From positions 1 through 11,898 of the forward strand of contig WFMO01000119.1 in assembly GCA_015489055.1 (NCBI GenBank): a DNA stretch of 11,898 bases, read 5' to 3'. Origin of the DNA: Helicobacteraceae bacterium (GTDB taxonomy: Bacteria > Campylobacterota > Campylobacteria > Campylobacterales > Sulfurimonadaceae). Shown here piece by piece: positions 1-8,388 of this stretch. The translations under genes were made by a program, and so were the position numbers. A model generated the notes under the pieces. It saw only the letters and a program-made list of their open reading frames with translations. It was not told the DNA's origin and did no database searches. Within the stretch, counting starts at the first letter, position 1. Each line of letters begins with the position of its first letter.

Positions 1-1842
1 CAAATAAACAATGAAGATATGTATTACTGTACGAAAGATCAGGCGGCTGATCTTATTTCAGCAGATGAATCACTATTTTTAGAAAATATCATAGAGCATT
101 ACAATAATCTTTTAAAAGATTATGACTTTGTTTTGATTTGCGGCATAAGTCAAGATGAATTTGATCTATTTACCGAGGATATTAATCTAAAAATCGCAAA
201 AAATCTAGCTTCACCGATAGTGTCTATTATGAATTACGTAAATGATGACGAGATTGATATAAATTATCATAATATAAAAAACTCAAACAATATCCATTTA
301 GCAACTATAATTAACCGATCTCAAGGTCAGATACAAAAAAAATATCCTCTGTTTTGCGTGCCGGATATTGAAGATTTGCATCTTTTAAGCCTGCAGCAAA
401 TTAAAGACACTCTTGGTGCAAAAGAGATTATAAAAGCAAATGTAATCAAAGGCATCAGAGATATTAAAATAGCCGCTATGGGAGTTGATAACTTTATCTT
501 ACATGTAAAGCATGATGATCTAATAATTGTAGGAGGCGACAGAAGCGATATTATCTTATGCGCTCTTGCCATGTTTGCATCAAAGACCTCTGCTAGTATA
601 TCCGCACTGATTTTAACAGGTGGCATCATTCCTAAAAAATTGGATACTTTGGTAGATGGCTTTAACGATAAAGTGCCAATACTCAGTATAAAAACAGATA
701 CCATGGATACCGTAAAACAGTTAGATAACATTTGCGCGGATATTTTATATATGGATAAAAATCATCTCTCAAAAATTTTGGGCAAAGTAGAGCAATATAT
801 TGATAAAAAGTTCTTTTTAGATAAGTTTGGCAATTTAAATAGTATGATCCAAACCCCGCTCATGTTTAAATACAAGCTCTTTGAGACCGCAAAAAAGAGC
901 GTTAAAAAGATTGTGCTCACTGAGATAGATGATAGGATTATAAAAGCCGCTGAGATTATCTTAAGCAGAGGCATTGCAGATATAGTTTTTGCAGGAGATG
1001 AACAGGAGTTTAAAGCAAGAGCCGCTTTAATAGGTGCAGATATTAGCAGGGCTTCGTTTGTTGATCAAAAAAATGAGCAGAAGCTACAAAGTGAATTTGC
1101 ACAGAAATTTTATGAGTTAAGAAAAGCAAAAGGAATAACCCTTGAAGATGCAACTGAGTTGATGCAGACAAACATCACATATTTTGCGACTATGCTGGTA
1201 GAACAGGGGTATGCAGATGGTATGGTTTGCGGTGCGACTCACACAACTGCTGATACGGTAAGACCGGCATTGCAGATTATAAAAACAAACGAGCAGACAC
1301 CTTTGGTATCTAGTGTATTTTTTATGTCTCTTGATACAAAAGTACTTGTTTTTGGAGATTGTGCTATAAATAAAGATCCAACACCACAAGAGTTGGCAAT
1401 TATTGCCGCTTCTTCAAATGATACCGCTAAAAAATTTGGCATTGAGCCTGTCGTGGCTATGATATCTTACTCAACAGGCAGTTCAGGCAGTGGAGATGAT
1501 GTGCAAAAGGTAAGAGATGCGACAAATATAGTAAAACAAACAAGAAGTGACATATTAGCAGATGGCCCTATGCAGTATGATGCTGCAGTTGACGCTACAG
1601 TTGCAAAAGAAAAAATGCCTGATTCAAAAGTGGCAGGAAGGGCAAATGTTTTTATTTTTCCGGACTTAAACACCGGAAATACAACTTATAAAGCAGTCCA
1701 ACGAAGTGCTAACGCAGTAGCGATTGGCCCTGTATTGCAGGGACTAAAGAAGCCGGTTAATGATTTAAGCAGAGGCTGTTTGGTAGAAGATGTAGTAAAT
1801 ACAATAGCAATTACCGCAATTCAAGCACAGGAGAGAGCATGA
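1..1842 (+). CDS. pta: Phosphate acetyltransferase, long form (5' end outside window)
   Basis: Interconverts acetyl-CoA plus phosphate with acetyl phosphate plus CoA, the step before acetate kinase. The frame is open from base 1, so the ATG at 19 is internal. By comparison with E. coli Pta (about 714 residues), roughly 80 N-terminal residues carrying the P-loop are missing. What is visible is the end of the N-terminal dethiobiotin synthetase-like domain, then a DRTGG regulatory domain (about bases 430-700, with GGDRSDI), then the catalytic PTA_PTB domain (about 865-1830). Catalytic-domain landmarks are DGMVCGATHTTA near 1216, SYSTGSSGSGDDVQKV near 1465 and FPDLNTGNTTYKAVQR near 1657. The motif usually read as PEGxEPR is TEIDDR here, one residue shorter, with the Arg kept. 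The stop overlaps the ackA start by four bases (ATGA), so the two are probably translationally coupled. Confidence 0.97.
   Translation, partial: QINNEDMYYCTKDQAADLISADESLFLENIIEHYNNLLKDYDFVLICGISQDEFDLFTEDINLKIAKNLASPIVSIMNYVNDDEIDINYHNIKNSNNIHLATIINRSQGQIQKKYPLFCVPDIEDLHLLSLQQIKDTLGAKEIIKANVIKGIRDIKIAAMGVDNFILHVKHDDLIIVGGDRSDIILCALAMFASKTSASISALILTGGIIPKKLDTLVDGFNDKVPILSIKTDTMDTVKQLDNICADILYMDKNHLSKILGKVEQYIDKKFFLDKFGNLNSMIQTPLMFKYKLFETAKKSVKKIVLTEIDDRIIKAAEIILSRGIADIVFAGDEQEFKARAALIGADISRASFVDQKNEQKLQSEFAQKFYELRKAKGITLEDATELMQTNITYFATMLVEQGYADGMVCGATHTTADTVRPALQIIKTNEQTPLVSSVFFMSLDTKVLVFGDCAINKDPTPQELAIIAASSNDTAKKFGIEPVVAMISYSTGSSGSGDDVQKVRDATNIVKQTRSDILADGPMQYDAAVDATVAKEKMPDSKVAGRANVFIFPDLNTGNTTYKAVQRSANAVAIGPVLQGLKKPVNDLSRGCLVEDVVNTIAITAIQAQERA
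1829..1834 (+). promoter_or_regulatory. Ribosome binding site of ackA, inside the pta end
   Basis: AGGAGA lies four bases before the ATG at 1839. It supports that start, which overlaps the pta stop codon. Confidence 0.8.
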
Positions 1843-2888
1843 AGATTTTAGTTTTAAACAGTGGCAGTTCATCCATAAAGTATAAAATATTTCAATTAAA
1901 TACGTTAGATAAGGTTTATGAGGGTGAAAAAGAGGAGATCAAAGATCATTTAAGCGCCATCAAACAAACAGTTAACGAACTTATAGAAAAGGGCATTATT
2001 GAGACTTTTGATGATATCAAAGTCGTGGGGCACCGAGTTGTTCACGGCGGAGACTTCTTTAAAGAACCTACCTTGATAAATGAAGATGTTATGCAAAAGA
2101 TTGACAAACTCTCAGTTTTGGCACCACTACACAACCCCTCAAATCTAGCAGGCATAAAAGCCATTAAAGAGCACTCACCAAATACTCCGCAAGTAGCCGT
2201 ATTTGATACGGCGTTTCATCAAAGCATTCCTGACTTTGCCAGCAGATATGCACTGCCGTATAATTACTATGAAGATTTGGGCGTTAAAAGATATGGCTTT
2301 CATGGAACATCGCACCACTATGTGGCAAAAAAGGCGGCAAAACTCTTAGGAAAAGATTTAAGCGAGCTAAACCTCATTACCGCGCATCTTGGCAATGGTG
2401 CTAGTGTGTGCGCAATTAAAGAGGGCAAAAGTGTGGATACGTCTATGGGGTTTACTCCGCTTGAGGGACTTATAATGGGCACAAGATGCGGTGATATCGA
2501 TGCTTCACTTGTTTTATATATCAAAGAAAGATTAAACTTAACAGATGATGAAGTCAATAATGTTTTAAACAAAAAAAGCGGATTAAAAGGTATCTGCGGT
2601 ATCAGCGATGTGCGAGAGATAGAAAAACTGTACGCCAAGGGTGATAAAAAAGCAATGCTTGCGTTTGATATGTTTATATATAAAATTATAAAATATATCG
2701 GCAGCTACATGATGACTCTTGGTCGTGTTGACGGGGTTGTTTTAACGGGAGGTATCGGTGAGCATAGTTTGTTAACTAAAGAACATATAAGTAAATCACT
2801 AAAGATGTATAATTTAAAAGTAATGACAGTTTCTACAAATGAAGAATTGGAAATAGCGGGATTGTCTAAGAAATTGTTAAATTTGTAA
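1839..2888 (+). CDS. ackA: Acetate kinase, compact form
   Basis: Transfers the phosphate of acetyl phosphate to ADP, giving acetate and ATP. It completes the Pta-AckA route begun by the overlapping upstream gene. At 349 residues it is about 50 shorter than the usual 400. The key residues known from Methanosarcina acetate kinase are nevertheless all found: N7, S10 and S12 in NSGSSS, R66 in GHRVVHGG, D123 in VFDTAFHQ, H155 in FHGTSHHY, H183 in HLGNGAS, R216 in MGTRCGDID, and Glu in TNEEL at 333-337. The lost length is in two places: a short segment around residues 22-40, and about 25 residues between SLLTKEHISKSL and the C-terminal TNEELEIA. Since the reading frame continues through both, these look like loop deletions rather than frameshifts. 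The start is supported by AGGAGA and by the N-terminal beta strand leading straight into NSGSSS. Confidence 0.96.
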   Translation: MKILVLNSGSSSIKYKIFQLNTLDKVYEGEKEEIKDHLSAIKQTVNELIEKGIIETFDDIKVVGHRVVHGGDFFKEPTLINEDVMQKIDKLSVLAPLHNPSNLAGIKAIKEHSPNTPQVAVFDTAFHQSIPDFASRYALPYNYYEDLGVKRYGFHGTSHHYVAKKAAKLLGKDLSELNLITAHLGNGASVCAIKEGKSVDTSMGFTPLEGLIMGTRCGDIDASLVLYIKERLNLTDDEVNNVLNKKSGLKGICGISDVREIEKLYAKGDKKAMLAFDMFIYKIIKYIGSYMMTLGRVDGVVLTGGIGEHSLLTKEHISKSLKMYNLKVMTVSTNEELEIAGLSKKLLNL

Positions 2889-2890
2889 GC

Positions 2891-2894
2891 GAGG
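2891..2894 (+). promoter_or_regulatory. Ribosome binding site of nifJ
   Basis: GAGG lies eight bases before the ATG at 2903, inside the 14-base gap after ackA. It fixes the nifJ start. Confidence 0.75.
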
Positions 2895-2902
2895 ATAAGA
2901 GT

Positions 2903-5900
2903 ATGAAAAAAACATTTATAACGGTTGATGCAAATGAGGCTGTAGCAAGGGTGGCTCATAAGATAAATGAAGTTATAGCTATATATCCTATTACACCGGC
3001 TTCACCTATGGGTGAGTTAAGCGATGTATATAGTTCTAAAGGTGAGAAAAATATTTTTGGACAGGTGCCTGAGGTTTATGAAATGCAAAGCGAAGGAGGT
3101 GCCAGCGGAGCTGTTCACGGTTCGCTTCAAGCAGGAGCGATAACTACTACTTTTACAGCTTCACAGGGACTGCTGCTTATGATTCCAAATATGTATAAAA
3201 TAGCCGGCGAGCTCACCTCTACAGTTTTTCATGTAGCTTCAAGGAGTATAGCAAATCAGGCATTATCAATTTTTGGAGATCATCAAGACGTTATGGGAGT
3301 CCGCCAAACCGGATTTGCTCTTTTAGCATCAGGATGTGGCCAAGAAGCTCATGACTTCGCACTTATCGCTCAGGCTGCAACACTTGAAGCAAGAGTACCG
3401 TTTTTACACTTTTTTGACGGTTTTAGAACTTCGCATGAAGTAAGCAAGATAGAGATGCTTGGTGAAGATATTTTACGAAGCATGATACATACAGACCTTG
3501 TAAACGCTCATAGAAAAAGAGCGCTGACGCCTGATAATCCATTCATAAGAGGAACAAGCCAAAATCCGGATGTTTATTTTCAAACCAGAGAATCAGTAAA
3601 CAAATATTATCTGGCAGTACCTGAAATTTTACAAAAGCAGATGGATAGATTTGCCGCTCTTACAGGCAGGGCTTATCATCTTTTTGATTACGTGGGTGCC
3701 AAAGATGCCACGAAAGTTATCATGTTGATGGGCTCAGGTGCCGAGGCAGCGGATGAGACGGCAGAGTATTTGGCAAATAAAGGTGAAAAAGTAGGGATGA
3801 TAAAAGTAAGACTAGCACTTCCTTTTGCAGTTGACGCGTTTATTGAGGCATTGCCTAAAACAGTAAAAGCCATAGCGGTTTTAGATAGAACAAAGGAATC
3901 GGGAAGCTTAGGTGAACCGCTTTATCATGACGTTGTAACCGCTCTTTTTGAAAACAGTGATATTTTGCCGTTTGAGATGCCAAAAGTAATGGGTGGGAGG
4001 TTTGGACTCTCCTCTAAAGAGTTTACTCCAGGCATGATAAAAGGCATATATGATGAGATGGGCAAACCATCACCAAAAAAACATTTTACAATTGGCATAA
4101 ATGATGATGTGACTCACACCTCATTAGAGTATGACGAGAATTTTTATTTGCAAAACGATGATATGTATGAGGCGATGTTTTACGGTTTAGGCTCTGACGG
4201 AACAGTTGGAGCAAATAAAAATACGATTAAAATCATAGGAGCAGATACCGATAAATATGCTCAAGGGTATTTTGTGTATGATTCTAAAAAATCAGGCGCT
4301 ATGACGGTATCGCATGTAAGAATTGCATCAAAAAAGATAAAATCGACCTATGCCATACAAAAAGCAAATTTTTTAGCCGTTCATCAGGCTGTATTTTTAG
4401 AAAAATTTGATATTTTACCACACTTACGCAAAGGCGGTACATTTTTATTAAATACCCCGTATCCAAAAGATGAGCTCTGGCATAGACTTCCAAAAATAGT
4501 GCAAGAGTATATAAAAGAAAATGATATTACTTTTTATGCGATTGATGCTTATGAGATAGCAAAACAAACAGGCATGGGCAGGCGAATAAATACTATCATG
4601 CAGACATGCTTTTTTGCAATCAGTAAAATTTTACCTATAGATGAAGCAATAGACAGCATTAAAAAATCAATCCAAAAAACCTATGGTAAAAAAAGTGACT
4701 TAATTGTCAAGATGAATTATGATGCGGTTGACAGTACGCTTAAAAATTTATATAAAGTAGATACTTCTTTAATGGGCATAGACAGTGATATCTCTTTATC
4801 ACCTATCTTAAAAGGTGATATGTCGCCTTTTGTGGATGAGATTACACGTAAATTAAGTGCATTTATGGGCGATAGCATTCCGGTATCTAAGTTTCCTGCA
4901 GATGGAACATGGCCAAGCGGTACAACACAGTTTGAAAAAAGAAATATCGGCTTAGAGGTACCTGTTTGGGATCCTGATGTTTGTATCCAGTGTAATGAAT
5001 GTGTTGAGGTTTGTCCGCATTCAGTCATACGCGCCAATGTGTTTGATGCGTCTTTACTAAAGGGTGCACCTGAGGGCTTTTTACATGCAGAGGCTAAAGG
5101 AAAAGAGTTTGGTGAAAATGCAGTTTATAACATCTCTGTTTCAGTGGAAGACTGTACAGGATGTACTTTATGTGTTGAGGTTTGTCCCGCTAAAAATAAA
5201 TCCCAAACAAATTTAAAAGCGATTAATATGCATGATCAGCTTCCATTGCGCGAGAGTGGAGCAAAGATTTGGGATTTTTTCACCTCTTTGCCTACAGTTG
5301 ATAGAGATATTGTAAAACATAACAGTTCTAAAGAAGCACAATTTTTAGAACCTCTTTTTGAATTTAGCGGCGCATGTCCCGGATGCGGTGAGACGCCATA
5401 TATAAAACTTGCAAGCCAACTCTTTGGAGATAGGATGATAGTAGCAAACGCTACAGGATGCACTTCTATCTATGGTGGTAATTTGCCGACAACTCCATGG
5501 AAGAAAAATAAAGAGGGCAAAGGTCCTGCTTGGTCAAATTCGCTTTTTGAAGACAATAGCGAATTTGGCTTAGGCTTTAGACTAGCAATTGACAATCATA
5601 AAAATAGAGCGGAGATTTTGTTAAGTGAGCTAAAAGATAAGCTAGACGCACAGTTAGTTGATGAGATTTTAAAAGCGGTACAAAAAACAGAACAAGATAT
5701 CAACGCGCAGCGCAGTAGAGTTACCAAGTTAGAAGATGCGCTTAAAGCTATGAATACAGATGAGGCAAAAGAGTTACTTCAAATCAGCGAATATCTTGTA
5801 AAAAAATCTGTTTGGATCATGGGCGGTGACGGCTGGGCTTACGATATAGGTTATGGCGGATTAGACCATGTGCTAGCTAGCGGAAAAAATGTAAATATCT

Positions 5901-6460
5901 TAGTTCTTGATACTCAGGTTTACTCAAATACAGGAGGACAACAGTCAAAAGCTACACCGACAGGCGCGGTTGCAAAATTTGCAGCAGGCGGAAAAAGCGG
6001 TGTTGCAAAAGATTTAGCGGCTATGGCAGTAGCTTATGAAAACGTATATGTTGCAAAAGTTGCCATGGGTGCCAACAATACAGCGACAACAAAAGCGTTT
6101 ATAGAGGCTGAAGCATATGACGGAGTGTCTATCATCATAGCCTATTCGCAGTGTATTGCGCACGGATATGACTTAAGGTATGGTATGCAGCAACAAAAAA
6201 ATGCAGTTAACAGCGGTGTATGGCCCATATTTAGATTTAATCCGTCATTGATTGACAGCGGTACAAATCCTATGCATCTTGACTATAAGGGTCCTAAAAT
6301 TGATGTAAAAGATTACATGTACAATGAAACACGATTTAAAATGGTTGAAAAAATGAATAAAAACTCAGCCAAAGAGTTTTTACAAACGGCAAGACATACG
6401 GCACAGACACAATATAAAAGGTATAAAACTCTTGAAGAAGAGTACGGCAGTAAATTATGA
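2903..6460 (+). CDS. nifJ: Pyruvate:ferredoxin (flavodoxin) oxidoreductase, single chain
   Basis: Oxidises pyruvate with CoA to acetyl-CoA and CO2 and passes the electrons to ferredoxin or flavodoxin. The protein has 1185 residues in the standard order. The pyruvate/TPP-binding N-terminal domain has YPITP with T31, E64 in QSEGG, and R114, matching the numbering of the Desulfovibrio africanus enzyme. An 8-Fe ferredoxin domain follows (C694, C697, C700, C704 and C751, C754, C757, C761). The C-terminal TPP domain carries the proximal cluster (C825, C828, C853, C1084), GDG around D976 and N1009. Residues about 903-968 are charged and helical. The chain ends near where the oxygen-protective C-terminal domain VII of D. 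africanus would begin, so that domain is absent. Despite the symbol nothing here points to nitrogen fixation; placement between ackA and a dehydrogenase points to pyruvate catabolism to acetate. Confidence 0.97.
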   Translation: MKKTFITVDANEAVARVAHKINEVIAIYPITPASPMGELSDVYSSKGEKNIFGQVPEVYEMQSEGGASGAVHGSLQAGAITTTFTASQGLLLMIPNMYKIAGELTSTVFHVASRSIANQALSIFGDHQDVMGVRQTGFALLASGCGQEAHDFALIAQAATLEARVPFLHFFDGFRTSHEVSKIEMLGEDILRSMIHTDLVNAHRKRALTPDNPFIRGTSQNPDVYFQTRESVNKYYLAVPEILQKQMDRFAALTGRAYHLFDYVGAKDATKVIMLMGSGAEAADETAEYLANKGEKVGMIKVRLALPFAVDAFIEALPKTVKAIAVLDRTKESGSLGEPLYHDVVTALFENSDILPFEMPKVMGGRFGLSSKEFTPGMIKGIYDEMGKPSPKKHFTIGINDDVTHTSLEYDENFYLQNDDMYEAMFYGLGSDGTVGANKNTIKIIGADTDKYAQGYFVYDSKKSGAMTVSHVRIASKKIKSTYAIQKANFLAVHQAVFLEKFDILPHLRKGGTFLLNTPYPKDELWHRLPKIVQEYIKENDITFYAIDAYEIAKQTGMGRRINTIMQTCFFAISKILPIDEAIDSIKKSIQKTYGKKSDLIVKMNYDAVDSTLKNLYKVDTSLMGIDSDISLSPILKGDMSPFVDEITRKLSAFMGDSIPVSKFPADGTWPSGTTQFEKRNIGLEVPVWDPDVCIQCNECVEVCPHSVIRANVFDASLLKGAPEGFLHAEAKGKEFGENAVYNISVSVEDCTGCTLCVEVCPAKNKSQTNLKAINMHDQLPLRESGAKIWDFFTSLPTVDRDIVKHNSSKEAQFLEPLFEFSGACPGCGETPYIKLASQLFGDRMIVANATGCTSIYGGNLPTTPWKKNKEGKGPAWSNSLFEDNSEFGLGFRLAIDNHKNRAEILLSELKDKLDAQLVDEILKAVQKTEQDINAQRSRVTKLEDALKAMNTDEAKELLQISEYLVKKSVWIMGGDGWAYDIGYGGLDHVLASGKNVNILVLDTQVYSNTGGQQSKATPTGAVAKFAAGGKSGVAKDLAAMAVAYENVYVAKVAMGANNTATTKAFIEAEAYDGVSIIIAYSQCIAHGYDLRYGMQQQKNAVNSGVWPIFRFNPSLIDSGTNPMHLDYKGPKIDVKDYMYNETRFKMVEKMNKNSAKEFLQTARHTAQTQYKRYKTLEEEYGSKL

Positions 6461-7380
6461 AAGTAGGTATTATAGGCGCAGGAAATGTAGGTATCGGGAT
6501 TGCAGATGCACTTGTTTTGCTTGATATTGTCGGTGAGCTTATTATTTACAACAGAACATTAGATAAAGCACTTGGCGAAGTGTACGACCTTGAAGATGCT
6601 GTACCGTTTTTAAACGGCAGCACTACAATTATGGCAACTGATAATCTAAGTGAACTAAAAGGGTGTGAGGTTATAGTTATCACAGTCGGCGCAAACCAAA
6701 AAGAGGGTCAAACAAGACTTGATTTGTTGTCTAAAAATGTTTCAATCATAAAAGATATAGTTGCAAAACTCGATAAAGTAGATTTGTCATCAAGCATTTT
6801 AATTGTAACAAATCCTGTTGACGTACTAACTAGAGTTGCTTTGCAGACAAGCAGGCGTGAGAGTAGTAAAATTTTTGGCAGCGGAACGGTTCTTGATACT
6901 ATGCGCCTAAAAGAGGAGCTTGGGCTAAGATTGGGGATAAATAGAAAAAATATTCATGCATTTGTTGTAGGAGAGCATGGAGATAGTGAATTTGCGCTTT
7001 GGTCGGTCGCAAACGTTGGACCCGTTAGGCTAAAAGATATGCCCCAATTTGAAGATATAAAAGATGAGGTTATGCGTAAAGTTCGCAACAGAGCATATGA
7101 GATTATAAACAAAAAAGGCTTTACAAAACAGGCTATCGGCGTTGCAGTCGCAAAAATTGTAAAAGCCATCGTTTATGATGAAAAAAAGATATTTACACTC
7201 TCGGCAAAGCTTGAGAAAAACTGTACAGATATATGTATGGATGTGGCTATCAGTCAGCCTTGTGTAGTCGGAAAAGAAGGTGTGGAGAAAAAACTGCTTT
7301 TAGATTGTAGCGGTGATGAAATTGGGCTGTTAAAACAATCAATAGATAAACTAAATAATGCTTACAATTCAATACAATAG
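6457..7380 (+). CDS. Lactate/malate dehydrogenase family protein, lactate type, probably NADP(H)-linked
   Basis: The 307 residues cover the whole LDH/MDH fold. GAGNVG (7-12) is the dinucleotide loop. The substrate loop reads GANQKEGQTR, with Q81 where malate dehydrogenases have Arg and lactate dehydrogenases have Gln; R87 is the catalytic-loop Arg. N119 lies in TNPVD, D147 and R150 in GSGTVLDTMR, and H174 in GEHGDS is the proton acceptor. GSGT is also lactate dehydrogenase-like. The expected reaction is pyruvate to L-lactate, although many relatives are annotated as malate dehydrogenase. At the end of the second beta strand the Asp that binds the NAD ribose is replaced by N32, followed by R33, T34 and K37. 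This resembles the NRTxxK/R phosphate-binding motif of NADP-dependent shikimate dehydrogenases, so I infer NADP(H) preference. The start overlaps the nifJ stop (ATGA) with no strong ribosome site close by, so translation is probably coupled to nifJ. Confidence 0.85.
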   Translation: MKVGIIGAGNVGIGIADALVLLDIVGELIIYNRTLDKALGEVYDLEDAVPFLNGSTTIMATDNLSELKGCEVIVITVGANQKEGQTRLDLLSKNVSIIKDIVAKLDKVDLSSSILIVTNPVDVLTRVALQTSRRESSKIFGSGTVLDTMRLKEELGLRLGINRKNIHAFVVGEHGDSEFALWSVANVGPVRLKDMPQFEDIKDEVMRKVRNRAYEIINKKGFTKQAIGVAVAKIVKAIVYDEKKIFTLSAKLEKNCTDICMDVAISQPCVVGKEGVEKKLLLDCSGDEIGLLKQSIDKLNNAYNSIQ

Positions 7381-7383
7381 GAG
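7378..7383 (+). promoter_or_regulatory. Ribosome binding site built on the upstream stop codon
   Basis: TAGGAG combines the TAG stop of the dehydrogenase gene with a Shine-Dalgarno core, six bases before the ATG at 7390. Confidence 0.75.
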
Positions 7384-7389
7384 ATTATA

Positions 7390-8388
7390 ATGGTAGATTT
7401 AACAACAAAATACTTAGGAATGACGCTTAAAAACCCGCTAATCGCCAGTGCTTCGCTTTTAACAGGAAGCCTTGATAATGTTAAAAAGTTGGAAGATAGC
7501 GGTATAGCGGCAGTTGTGTTGCAATCAATTTTTGAAGAGCAGATAAACAAAGAAATTCATCAGATTGATCATTTTTTATTTAGAAACAGAGATTCATTTT
7601 CCGAAGCAACAGAATTTTTTCCGCAAGATGAGGATTTTGACCATATTCGTCCTGATGCTTATTTAGAAGAAGTTGCACGTATCAAACAAAGCGTGGATAT
7701 CCCTGTTATCGGGAGTTTAAATGGAGTCAGCGATGGCGGTTGGATAGATTATGCAACCAAGCTTCAAGATGCCGGAGTTGATGCATTGGAGTTAAATGTT
7801 ACATATGTTCCCACAGATGCTACTCTAAATCCACGTGAGGTTGAAGAGATGTATATAAAAACTATAAAAGATTTAAAAGCACATGTAAAAATACCTCTTA
7901 GCTTAAAGATGAATTCTTGTTTTACAAATCCTGCTTTTACGGCAAAGCAGTTTGAGGATGCTGGTGTAAACGCGCTTACTATTTTTGATAATCCTACATT
8001 GGTGGATATCGATTTGGAGGAGCTCACAACTCTAACAAAGGTAAATCTTACATCCTCTTCAAGTTTAAGCCAGACGCTTAGATGGTGTGCAATTTTATAC
8101 AATCAACTAGATATAGACTTATGCGCAAATACCGGCATCCATAGCGGCGAAGATGTATTAAAAGCACTTATGAGTGGAGCAAAAGCTACCTCTTTTGCAT
8201 CTGTTTTATTCCAAAAAGGGATAAGTGAAGTGTCAATAATGCTGGAGTTTATAGAGCAGTGGATGATTGAAAAGGAGTACAAATCAATTACTCAGATGAT
8301 AGGAAGTATCTCTTTAGAGCATACCGATAACCCGGCTGCGTTTGAGCGAAGCTCGTACATGCATGCATTAACAACATACAGATATTAG
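7390..8388 (+). CDS. Dihydroorotate dehydrogenase-like flavoprotein of unknown function
   Basis: The 332-residue protein has the TIM-barrel pattern of FMN-dependent dihydroorotate dehydrogenases: YLGMTLKNPLIASAS at the N-terminus, IPVIGSLNG, LELN, IPLSLKMN and an NTGIHSGEDVLKAL segment near the C-terminal phosphate site. It belongs to the family usually annotated 'dihydroorotate dehydrogenase-like', recognisable by an LELN-x-(T/Y)-Y-x-PTD segment. True enzymes read NLSCPN or NVSSPN, where Cys or Ser is the catalytic base and Asn binds orotate. Here the sequence is NVTYVPTD, so Tyr occupies the catalytic position and the substrate Asn is gone. It is therefore unlikely to make orotate, and there are no pyrimidine genes around it. 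I infer an FMN oxidoreductase, or a partner protein, connected with the pyruvate oxidoreductase operon. The real substrate is unknown. Confidence 0.9.
   Translation: MVDLTTKYLGMTLKNPLIASASLLTGSLDNVKKLEDSGIAAVVLQSIFEEQINKEIHQIDHFLFRNRDSFSEATEFFPQDEDFDHIRPDAYLEEVARIKQSVDIPVIGSLNGVSDGGWIDYATKLQDAGVDALELNVTYVPTDATLNPREVEEMYIKTIKDLKAHVKIPLSLKMNSCFTNPAFTAKQFEDAGVNALTIFDNPTLVDIDLEELTTLTKVNLTSSSSLSQTLRWCAILYNQLDIDLCANTGIHSGEDVLKALMSGAKATSFASVLFQKGISEVSIMLEFIEQWMIEKEYKSITQMIGSISLEHTDNPAAFERSSYMHALTTYRY

Noticed and set aside
19..21. ATG at 19 as the true start of pta
   Set aside because: The frame is open to base 1 and the protein would lack the N-terminal P-loop part of the long Pta form, so the gene starts upstream of the window.
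2318..2638. Antisense open frames within ackA, nifJ and other genes as hidden genes
   Set aside because: They show no recognisable protein pattern and lie opposite strongly conserved coding sequence, as expected for chance frames.
2903..6460. A role in nitrogen fixation because of the name nifJ
   Set aside because: No other nif genes are present; the neighbours are acetate and lactate metabolism genes.
8359..8368. Perfect 10-base palindrome ATGCATGCAT as an operator or recombination site
   Set aside because: It lies inside coding sequence for ordinary residues (Tyr-Met-His-Ala) near the gene end and does not recur in the window.
7390..8388. Annotation as a genuine dihydroorotate dehydrogenase (pyrD)
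   Set aside because: The catalytic Cys/Ser and the substrate-binding Asn are absent (NVTYVPTD) and no pyrimidine genes are nearby.
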